DNA from: Enterobacter sp. C2
Lineage (GTDB): Bacteria; Pseudomonadota; Gammaproteobacteria; Enterobacterales; Enterobacteriaceae
Direction of reading: 5' to 3'
DNA: 64,000 nucleotides
NCBI RefSeq assembly: GCF_019880405.1
Contig: NZ_CP082269.1
Location: 1,302,001-1,366,000, forward strand
This document shows, in pieces, positions 57,101 through 64,000 of this stretch. A model generated the notes under the pieces. That model did not search any database, had not been told where the DNA came from, and saw nothing but the letters and a program-made list of their open reading frames with translations. Both the position numbers and the translations under genes were made by a program. Position 1 is the first letter of the stretch, and every line of letters begins with the position of its first letter.

Positions 57101-57853
57101 TTATCCGCCGCACACCTCGCACTGCGGGTTGCGCATCAGCTTCATCTCGCGGAACTGACAGGTCATGGCGTCGTACAGGACAATTTTTCCGGCGGCGCTC
57201 TGGCCAAACTTTGTCAGCACCTTGATCGCCTCCATCGCCTGCAGTGCGCCAATCATCCCGACCAGCGGCGCCATCACCCCCGCCTCAACGCAGGTCAGCG
57301 CCGTATCGCCAAACAGGCGGCTCAGGCAGCGGTAGCACGGCTCTCCCTCCTGCCAGGTAAAGACGCTAATCTGCCCCTCCATGCGGATCGCGGCCCCGGA
57401 CACCAGCGGCACCCTGGTCTTGAAGCAGCCAGCATTAAGCTGGTTGCGGATCTCGACGTTATCGGTGCAGTCCAGAACCAGATCGTGGGCGGCAATCTGG
57501 GCGTGCAGCGCCTCGCCTTCTAATTGCGCATTGAGCGTGGTGAAGCTCACCAGCGGATTGATCCGCGCCAGCGACGCCCGCGCCGAGACGACCTTCGGCT
57601 GACCAATGGTTGCGTCGCTATGCAGGGTCTGGCGCTGCAAATTCGACAGCGACACGGTGTCGAAGTCCAGCAGCGTCAGGTGACCGATGCCCGCCGCCGT
57701 CAGGTACTGGGCAGCGGCGCAGCCGAGTCCGCCCAGGCCCACCACCAGCACGCGGGAGGCTTTCAGCGCCTCCTGCCCGTCAAAATCGAAGCCGCGCAGG
57801 ACAATCTGCCGGTTGTAGCGCAGCATCTCGCTATCGCTCAGCTCGACGGCCAT
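57101..57853 (-). CDS. moeB: Molybdopterin-synthase adenylyltransferase MoeB
   Basis: Adenylylates the C-terminal Gly of MoaD, made in the moa operon of this window, so that sulfur can be added. 250 residues (E. coli 249) from the ATG at 57853; a GTG one codon earlier is less likely. VVGLGGLGCAAAQYL (about 40) is the nucleotide loop, DFDTVSLSNLQRQ (about 65) is the E1-type motif, and the zinc cysteines are in CYRC and CEVC. It overlaps the moeA stop by one base (TGATG). Confidence 0.95.
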   Translation of the reverse strand: MAVELSDSEMLRYNRQIVLRGFDFDGQEALKASRVLVVGLGGLGCAAAQYLTAAGIGHLTLLDFDTVSLSNLQRQTLHSDATIGQPKVVSARASLARINPLVSFTTLNAQLEGEALHAQIAAHDLVLDCTDNVEIRNQLNAGCFKTRVPLVSGAAIRMEGQISVFTWQEGEPCYRCLSRLFGDTALTCVEAGVMAPLVGMIGALQAMEAIKVLTKFGQSAAGKIVLYDAMTCQFREMKLMRNPQCEVCGG

Positions 57854-59088
57854 CACAGCCCCCCAAACAGATGGTTAAACGGCTCGATCTCTACCCACTC
57901 CCCTGGCTCGACGCTGCCGCGCTCGCGCTCCAGCACGATAAAGCAGTTGCCCTGGCTAAAGGAGCTAAAGATGTGCGAACCCTGGTGACCGGTCGTGCTC
58001 ACCTGTAAATTCCCCTCGGCGTCGCGCTCAACGATACCGCGCTGGAAGTCGAGACGCCCCGGCGCTTTCTTCAGCCGGGTAGCGGCGCGGACCCGCAGGC
58101 GCGGCGGCAGGGCGCTGCCAGGCTTGCCGCTCAGGCGGGCCAGCAGGGGCTGAACCAGCTGGTAGAAGGTGAGCGCCGCCGAGACCGGGTTACCCGGCAG
58201 GCCGCAGAACCAGGCGCGGCGGAGCTTGCCGAAGGCAAACGGCTTGCCTGGCTTAATCGCCAGCTTCCAGAAGGCGATCTCCCCCAGCTCTTCCAGCAGG
58301 GTTTTGGTGTAGTCCGCTTCGCCCACCGAGACGCCGCCGGAGCTGATCACCACGTCGGCATGCTGGTCAGCGGCAATAAACGCCTCACGCAGCCGGGCGG
58401 GGTCGTCCGGAATGATGCCGAGGTTGATCACCTCGCAGCCGAGCTGCTCCAGCATGATGTGCACTGCCAGCCGATTAGTGTCGTAGATCTGGCCATCGCC
58501 CAGCGGCTGACCCGGCAGCTGAAGCTCATCGCCGGTAGAGAAGAGGGCCACCCGCACTTTGCGCACGACCTCAACCTCGGGAATGCCGAGGGAGGCCAGC
58601 ACCGGCAGCTCCGCCACTGTCAGAGTGGTGCCCGGCGCATAGACCACAGCACCCTGGGTAATATCCTCCCCGGCGCGGCGAATGTGCTGTCCAGGACGCA
58701 CGTCACCGGTAAACAGCACCCCGGCGTCGCTCTGTTCGGTCTCCTCCTGCATCACCACCGCATCGCAGCCCGGCGGAATGGGCGCACCGGTCATAATGCG
58801 GATGCAGCTCCCTGCAGGCCACTCGCCGTGGAACGGCTGCCCGGCAAAGGCTTTGCCCGCCACCGGCTGCGGCACGCCAGCCCGTAGGGCATCAAGACGC
58901 ACGGCGTAGCCATCCATCGCGGCGTTATCGAAGCCCGGGACGTTAAGCGGGGAGACAATCTCCCGCGCCGTCACCCGGCCAAAGCTGGCGTGCAGGGGCA
59001 GCGTTTCGTAGTCGGTGAGGGGGGTAATGTGCGACAGCATCTGAGCGAGCGCCGCGTCAAGCGGGATCAGCCCGGCGGTATGGTCCAT
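57853..59088 (-). CDS. moeA: Molybdopterin molybdenumtransferase MoeA
   Basis: Inserts molybdate into adenylylated molybdopterin. 411 residues as in E. coli. Features in order: [16 protein letters not shown] (about 47-62), [20 protein letters not shown] (in parts, about 98), the MoCF-type YDTNRLAVH near 185, [14 protein letters not shown] (about 245-258) and [11 protein letters not shown] (about 290). It forms the moeAB operon; no clear operator was found in the 202 bases before gsiA. Confidence 0.96.
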   Translation of the reverse strand: MDHTAGLIPLDAALAQMLSHITPLTDYETLPLHASFGRVTAREIVSPLNVPGFDNAAMDGYAVRLDALRAGVPQPVAGKAFAGQPFHGEWPAGSCIRIMTGAPIPPGCDAVVMQEETEQSDAGVLFTGDVRPGQHIRRAGEDITQGAVVYAPGTTLTVAELPVLASLGIPEVEVVRKVRVALFSTGDELQLPGQPLGDGQIYDTNRLAVHIMLEQLGCEVINLGIIPDDPARLREAFIAADQHADVVISSGGVSVGEADYTKTLLEELGEIAFWKLAIKPGKPFAFGKLRRAWFCGLPGNPVSAALTFYQLVQPLLARLSGKPGSALPPRLRVRAATRLKKAPGRLDFQRGIVERDAEGNLQVSTTGHQGSHIFSSFSQGNCFIVLERERGSVEPGEWVEIEPFNHLFGGL

Positions 59089-59290
59089 GAGTTCACTCCT
59101 GGGAGGGCAATCTGGGAAATCAATGCGCCATTATGGCAGAAAACCGGGCCAGACTGTATGTACCCATTATGTGCCATTGCCGCGCGCGCGCTTTACATCA
59201 TCGTTTCGACTTTCTATAGTCAAAATTCGTATGAAACTGCGGCGACGATAATGATATTTATAGAAAAAGCTGCCAGCCGAGCAAAAGATA

Positions 59291-61171
59291 ATGACTAAGC
59301 CGCAAATTCAGCAAACTGAAAATAGCCCCGTGCTGGACGTCAGCAACCTGAACATTCGTTTCGAAAACGAAGGCCAGGTGACGCAGGCGGTGCGCGATCT
59401 GTCGTTCAGCCTGCAACGCGGCGAGACGCTGGCCATCGTCGGGGAGTCCGGCTCGGGCAAATCGGTCACCGCCCTGGCGCTGCTGCGTCTGCTGGAGCAG
59501 CAGAGCGGAGCCAGCGTGCAGTGCGATGGGATGCGGCTCCAGCGGCGCAATCGCCAGATAGTGGATCTCAACGCCTTAAGCCAGGCGCAGATGCGCGGAG
59601 TGCGCGGGGCCGATATCGCGATGATTTTCCAGGAGCCGATGACCTCTCTCAACCCGGTGTTTACCGTGGGGGAGCAGATCGCCGAATCGATCCGCCTGCA
59701 TCAGAAGCTGGGGCGCGAAGCGGCGCTCACCGAGGCGAAACGGATGCTAGAGCAGGTGCGCATTCCGGAGGCCGACGCGATCCTCGCCCGCTACCCGCAC
59801 CAGCTCTCCGGCGGGATGCGCCAGCGGGTGATGATCGCCATGGCGCTCTCCTGCCGTCCAGCGGTGCTGATTGCCGACGAGCCAACCACTGCGCTGGACG
59901 TGACAATTCAGGCGCAGATTCTACAGCTCATCAACGTGCTGCAAAAAGAGATGGCAATGGGGGTGATCTTTATCACCCACGATATGGGCGTGGTGGCGGA
60001 TATCGCCGACCGGGTGCTGGTGATGTACCAGGGCGAGGCGGTCGAGACCGGCCCCGTGGAGACCGTGTTCCACAGCCCGCAGCATGCCTACACCAAAGCG
60101 CTGTTGGCGGCCGTGCCTAAACTGGGGGCGATGAACGGCAGCGATCTGCCTCGCCGCCTGCCGCTGGTAAGCAAGGAGTGTCCGGACCAGCACGAAGCTG
60201 AAATTGAGCAGGATACGGTGGTTGACGGCGAGCCGATCCTCCAGGTGCGCGACCTGGTGACCCGCTTCGGTCTGCGCAGCGGTATTCTCAACCGCGTCAC
60301 CCGCGAGGTACGCGCCGTAGAGCATGTTAGCTTCGACCTTTGGCCTGGCGAGACGCTGGCGCTGGTAGGGGAGTCCGGCAGCGGAAAATCCACCACCGGC
60401 CGGGCGCTGCTGCGGCTGGTGGAATCCCAGGGCGGGTCTATCCTGTTTGAAGGTAAGCGGATCGATACCCTGCCGGACAGCAAGCTGCAGCCGCTGCGTC
60501 GGGATATCCAGTTTATCTTCCAGGATCCCTACGCCTCTCTCGATCCGCGCCAGACGGTGGGTTACTCGATTATGGAGCCGCTGCGCGTGCATCGGCTGAT
60601 GGAGGAGGAGGATGCCCAGCGCCGGGTGGCCTGGCTGCTGGAGCGGGTAGGGCTCAAGCCCGAGCACGCCTGGCGCTATCCCCATGAGTTTTCCGGCGGC
60701 CAGCGGCAGCGCATCAGCATCGCCCGCGCGCTGGCTCTCGATCCCAAAGTGGTGGTCGCCGACGAGGCGGTTTCCGCCCTGGACGTCTCAATCCAGGCGC
60801 AGATTATTAATCTGCTCCTCGATTTGCAGCGGGAGATGGGCATCGCCTTTCTGTTTATCTCCCACGATATGGCGGTGGTGGAGCGTATCAGCCACCGGGT
60901 AGCGGTGATGTACCTCGGACAGATCGTGGAGATCGGTCCCCGGCGGGCGGTGTTTGAGAACCCGCAGCACCCCTATACGCGCAAGCTGATGGCCGCCGTG
61001 CCAGTGGCCGAGCCGGGGCATCCTCGGGCGCAGCGCGTGCTGCTCTCCGACGATATGCCCAGCAATATCTATAAGCCGGGTGAGGATCCACACCGCGTGG
61101 AGCTGCACTGCGTCGGGCCTGGCCACTATGTTGCCCGCTCGACGCCCGGCAGCACGCAATCTCGTTTTTAA
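59291..61171 (+). CDS. gsiA: Glutathione ABC importer ATPase GsiA
   Basis: Double-domain ATPase of the glutathione importer GsiABCD. 626 residues (E. coli 623). Domain 1: Walker [10 protein letters not shown] (about 50), signature [15 protein letters not shown], Walker [10 protein letters not shown]. Domain 2: GESGSGKST (about 360), [25 protein letters not shown]-terminal oligopeptide-type [10 protein letters not shown] is present. The ribosome site before this ATG is weak. In E. coli iaaA lies directly upstream; here moeA is the divergent neighbour and no iaaA is present. Confidence 0.94.
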   Translation: MTKPQIQQTENSPVLDVSNLNIRFENEGQVTQAVRDLSFSLQRGETLAIVGESGSGKSVTALALLRLLEQQSGASVQCDGMRLQRRNRQIVDLNALSQAQMRGVRGADIAMIFQEPMTSLNPVFTVGEQIAESIRLHQKLGREAALTEAKRMLEQVRIPEADAILARYPHQLSGGMRQRVMIAMALSCRPAVLIADEPTTALDVTIQAQILQLINVLQKEMAMGVIFITHDMGVVADIADRVLVMYQGEAVETGPVETVFHSPQHAYTKALLAAVPKLGAMNGSDLPRRLPLVSKECPDQHEAEIEQDTVVDGEPILQVRDLVTRFGLRSGILNRVTREVRAVEHVSFDLWPGETLALVGESGSGKSTTGRALLRLVESQGGSILFEGKRIDTLPDSKLQPLRRDIQFIFQDPYASLDPRQTVGYSIMEPLRVHRLMEEEDAQRRVAWLLERVGLKPEHAWRYPHEFSGGQRQRISIARALALDPKVVVADEAVSALDVSIQAQIINLLLDLQREMGIAFLFISHDMAVVERISHRVAVMYLGQIVEIGPRRAVFENPQHPYTRKLMAAVPVAEPGHPRAQRVLLSDDMPSNIYKPGEDPHRVELHCVGPGHYVARSTPGSTQSRF

Positions 61172-61204
61172 TCGTTAACAGGCAGGGAACTTCAGGAGAA
61201 TAAG

Positions 61205-62743
61205 ATGACACAATTTGTTGCGCGTAAATGGCGACTGGCGCTAGGCGTTGCCGCCGCGCTCGCCGTGGCACCCGCCTTCGCTGCCAAAGACGTGGTGGTG
61301 GCCGTGGGGTCGAACTTCACCACGCTCGATCCCTATGATGCAAACGACACGCTCTCCCAGGCGGTAGCGAAGTCGTTTTATCAGGGGCTGTTTGGTCTTG
61401 ATAAAGAGATGGAGCTGCAAAACGTCCTTGCCGAGAGCTATACCGTCTCTGACGACGGGCTGGTTTATACCATCAAGCTGCGCAGTGGCGTCAAGTTCCA
61501 GGACGGCACCGACTTTAACGCCGAGGCGGTAAAGGCCAACCTCGACCGCGCCAGCAATAAAGAGAGCGGGCTAAAGCGCTATAACCTCTACAAAAATATC
61601 GCTAAAACCGAGGCGGTGGATCCCACGACGGTGAAGATCACCCTCACGCAACCCTTCTCGGCGTTTATTAATATTCTCGCCCATCCGGCCACGGCGATGA
61701 TCTCTCCCGCCGCGCTGAAAAAGTATGGCAAAGAGATTGGCTTCCACCCGGTGGGCACCGGCCCGTACGCGCTGGAGACCTGGAACCAGACTGACTTTGT
61801 GAAGGTGAAGAAGTTTGCTGGCTACTGGCAGCAGGGGCTGCCGAAGCTGGATACCATCACCTGGCGTCCGGTAGTGGATAACAATACCCGCGCGGCGATG
61901 CTTCAGACCGGCGAGGCGCAGTTTGCCTTCCCGATCCCCTACGAGCAGGCCGCCGTACTGAAGAAGAACCCCAAGCTGGAGCTGGTCGCCAGCCCGTCAA
62001 TCATGCAGCGCTACATCAGCCTCAACGTAACGCAGAAGCCGTTTGATAATCCGAAGGTGCGCGAGGCGATCAACTACGCCATCAACCGCCAGGCGCTGGT
62101 GAAGGTCGCCTTTGCTGGGTACGCCACGCCGGCCACCGGCATCGTGCCGCCATCCATTGCCTACGCCCAGAGCTACCAGCCGTGGCCCTACGATCCGGCC
62201 AAGGCGCGGGCGCTGCTGAAAGAGGCGGGCTACCCGAACGGGTTCACCACCACGCTGTGGTCTTCCCATAACCACAGTACCGCCCAGAAGGTGCTGCAGT
62301 TTACCCAGCAGCAGTTGGCCCAGGTTGGCATCAAAGCGCAGGTTACGGCGATGGATGCCGGGCAGCGTGCCGCCGAAGTTGAGGGTAAGGGGCAGAAAGA
62401 GAGCGGCGTGAGGATGTTCTACACCGGCTGGTCGGCGTCGACTGGCGAAGCGGACTGGGCGCTGTCGCCGCTGTTTGCCTCACAGAACTGGCCGCCAACC
62501 CTGTTCAACACCGCGTTCTACAGCAATCCGCAGGTTGATAAGGATCTCGCCGCCGCGCTGAAGACCACCAGCAACGAGGAGAAGGCGCAGCACTATAAGG
62601 CGGCGCAGGATACCATCTGGAAAGAGTCACCGTGGGTGCCGCTGGTGGTAGAGAAACTGGTTTCCGCACACAATAAAGATCTAAGCGGTTTTTATATCAT
62701 GCCGGATACCGGCTTTAGCTTTGACGACGCAGACTTAAAATAG
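61205..62743 (+). CDS. gsiB: Glutathione-binding protein GsiB
   Basis: Periplasmic binding protein for glutathione, SBP family 5 (dipeptide type), 512 residues as in E. coli. The signal peptide ends at APAFA-AK (about 27). [31 protein letters not shown] (in parts, about 35-65) and the [17 protein letters not shown] segment are family hallmarks. CAGGAGAATAAG precedes the ATG, 33 bases after gsiA. Confidence 0.95.
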   Translation: MTQFVARKWRLALGVAAALAVAPAFAAKDVVVAVGSNFTTLDPYDANDTLSQAVAKSFYQGLFGLDKEMELQNVLAESYTVSDDGLVYTIKLRSGVKFQDGTDFNAEAVKANLDRASNKESGLKRYNLYKNIAKTEAVDPTTVKITLTQPFSAFINILAHPATAMISPAALKKYGKEIGFHPVGTGPYALETWNQTDFVKVKKFAGYWQQGLPKLDTITWRPVVDNNTRAAMLQTGEAQFAFPIPYEQAAVLKKNPKLELVASPSIMQRYISLNVTQKPFDNPKVREAINYAINRQALVKVAFAGYATPATGIVPPSIAYAQSYQPWPYDPAKARALLKEAGYPNGFTTTLWSSHNHSTAQKVLQFTQQQLAQVGIKAQVTAMDAGQRAAEVEGKGQKESGVRMFYTGWSASTGEADWALSPLFASQNWPPTLFNTAFYSNPQVDKDLAAALKTTSNEEKAQHYKAAQDTIWKESPWVPLVVEKLVSAHNKDLSGFYIMPDTGFSFDDADLK

Positions 62744-62793
62744 TCGTGCATGGCCTCCGTCCAGCGCGGCGGGGGCCAGCAACAGGGTAGAAA

Positions 62794-63714
62794 ATGCTTA
62801 ACTATTTTTTTAAACGCCTGCTCGGCCTGATCCCCACGCTGCTGATTGTGGCCGTGCTGGTGTTTCTGTTCGTGCATATGCTGCCGGGGGATCCAGCGCG
62901 GCTGATTGCCGGACCCGAGGCCGATGCGCAGGTGGTGGCGCTGGTGCGCCAGCAGCTGGGCCTTGACCAGCCGCTGTGGCAGCAGTTCTGGCACTACATT
63001 ACCAACGTGCTGCAGGGCGACTTTGGCATGTCGATGGTCTCCCGGCGTCCGGTGGCAGAGGAGATCGCCAGCCGTTTCATGCCCACCTTCTGGCTCACCA
63101 TTGCCAGCATGGTCTGGGCAATGCTGTTCGGCCTCGCCGCGGGCATTGTCGCCGCCGTCTGGCGCAACCGCTGGCCGGATCGCATCGGCATGGCGCTGGC
63201 GGTGACCGGCATTTCATTTCCGGCCTTTGCCCTCGGCATGCTGCTGATGCAGGTCTTCTCCGTTGAGCTGGGCTGGCTGCCCACGGTGGGGGCGGACAGC
63301 TGGCGACACTACGTTCTGCCGTCGATAACCCTTGGCGCGGCGGTGGCGGCGGTGATGGCGCGCTTTACCCGCGCCTCCTTTGTTGACGTGCTTAACGAGG
63401 ACTATATGCGCACCGCGCGTGCCAAAGGGGTGAGCGAGAAGTGGGTGATCCTCAAGCATGGCCTGCGCAACGCCATGATCCCGGTGGTGACCATGATGGG
63501 CCTGCAGTTTGGCTTCCTGCTCGGCGGCTCGATTGTGGTCGAAAAGGTCTTTAACTGGCCCGGCCTTGGCCGTCTGCTGGTGGACTCGGTGGAGATGCGC
63601 GACTATCCGGTGATCCAGGCCGAAGTGCTGCTCTTCTCGCTGGAGTTTATTCTTATCAATTTAGTGGTGGATATGCTCTATGCCGCCATTAACCCGGCTA
63701 TCAGGTACAAGTAA
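62794..63714 (+). CDS. gsiC: Glutathione ABC importer permease GsiC
   Basis: Inner-membrane permease, 306 residues as in E. coli, DppB type. Six membrane segments; [16 protein letters not shown] near residue 25 is the DppB beginning and [26 protein letters not shown] (in parts, near 200) is the coupling loop. It follows gsiB after 50 bases. Confidence 0.95.
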   Translation: MLNYFFKRLLGLIPTLLIVAVLVFLFVHMLPGDPARLIAGPEADAQVVALVRQQLGLDQPLWQQFWHYITNVLQGDFGMSMVSRRPVAEEIASRFMPTFWLTIASMVWAMLFGLAAGIVAAVWRNRWPDRIGMALAVTGISFPAFALGMLLMQVFSVELGWLPTVGADSWRHYVLPSITLGAAVAAVMARFTRASFVDVLNEDYMRTARAKGVSEKWVILKHGLRNAMIPVVTMMGLQFGFLLGGSIVVEKVFNWPGLGRLLVDSVEMRDYPVIQAEVLLFSLEFILINLVVDMLYAAINPAIRYK

Positions 63715-63716
63715 GG

Positions 63717-64000
63717 ATGCGACTTTTAAACTGGCGTCGCCAGGCACTATTAAATGCCCTGCCGGGGATCAAGCCGGCGCGTATCCGCACCCCGTGGCAT
63801 GAGTTCTGGCGGCGCTTTCGTCGTCAGCCGATGGCGATGACCGCAGGGCTGTTCGTGCTGCTGCTGATTATCGTCGCTGCGCTCGCGCCGTGGATCGTGC
63901 CCTTCGATGCCGAGAACTACTTCGACTACGACCGGCTCAACGACGGGCCGTCGATGGTGCACTGGTTCGGCGTTGACTCGCTCGGGCGGGATATCTTTAG
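63717..64000 (+). CDS. gsiD: Glutathione ABC importer permease GsiD, N-terminal part (cut by window edge)
   Basis: 94 codons of the second permease, DppC type. It begins [18 protein letters not shown] and shows the first membrane segment (about 45-62) and [21 protein letters not shown], all close to E. coli GsiD. The ATG is two bases after the gsiC stop and GTAAGGATG gives the ribosome site. The rest lies past the window. Confidence 0.95.
   Translation, partial: MRLLNWRRQALLNALPGIKPARIRTPWHEFWRRFRRQPMAMTAGLFVLLLIIVAALAPWIVPFDAENYFDYDRLNDGPSMVHWFGVDSLGRDIF

Noticed and set aside
59191-59206. GCGCGCGCGC run near the moeA/gsiA border
   Set aside because: Simple alternating GC stretch; no partner repeat or known site.

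Overview
This window is chromosomal DNA from a member of the Enterobacteriaceae. It is close enough to Escherichia coli that most proteins are recognisable orthologues, but it is not E. coli: third codon positions are GC-rich, gene content differs at several points, and the backbone is interrupted by blocks that E. coli K-12 lacks here. The genus is not settled; the Enterobacter/Klebsiella/Kosakonia/Leclercia group is plausible. No rRNA, tRNA, insertion sequence, prophage or CRISPR array was seen.

Layout. (1) 1-2087: start of basR (pmrA) and complete eptA with a PmrA box, a lipid A modification unit next to the molybdenum cofactor genes. (2) 2118-6067: ybhK, then moaABCDE, preceded by an FNR-like site, a ModE palindrome and a Moco riboswitch. 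(3) 6126-16036: ybhL, ybhN-clsB-ybhP, ybhQ, and the cecR-ybhGFSR efflux operon with a perfect CecR-type palindrome. (4) 16234-21796: rhlE, SOS-regulated dinG, ybiB, ybiJ, ybiI. (5) 21835-29388: an accessory block with a LysR regulator, a five-gene branched-chain-amino-acid-type ABC importer, an ATC-hydrolase-family protein and an M20 N-carbamoyl-amino-acid hydrolase. (6) 29452-42189: mcbA, rlmF, ybiO, glnHPQ, dps, rhtA, ompX, opgE, the small protein gene mntS, mntR and ybiR. (7) 42291-47661: a second accessory block with an EmrA/EmrB-like pump, an outer-membrane channel and an aldo/keto reductase. (8) 47717-59088: ldtB, ybiT, ybiU, ybiV, the glycyl radical pair ybiY-ybiW, fsaA, moeB and moeA. 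(9) 59291-64000: the glutathione importer gsiABC and the start of gsiD.

How genes work together. moaABCDE, moeA and moeB cover most of molybdopterin and molybdenum cofactor synthesis. eptA and opgE are two phosphoethanolamine transferases acting on different envelope glycolipids or glycans. mntS and mntR form a manganese circuit with two adjacent MntR-like boxes. The liv-type importer with its two hydrolases reads as a dedicated uptake-and-degradation pathway for a cyclic or carbamoylated amino acid, possibly 2-aminothiazoline-4-carboxylate to cysteine.

The most novel signal is regulatory. A 19-nt sequence containing the inverted repeat ACTTTC-N4-GAAAGT is identical upstream of ybiU and in the divergent ybiY/fsaA promoter region, and a close relative lies upstream of ybiV beside a CRP-like site. 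This suggests that ybiU, ybiV, ybiYW and perhaps fsaA form one uncharacterised sugar or polyol regulon controlled by a factor encoded outside the window.
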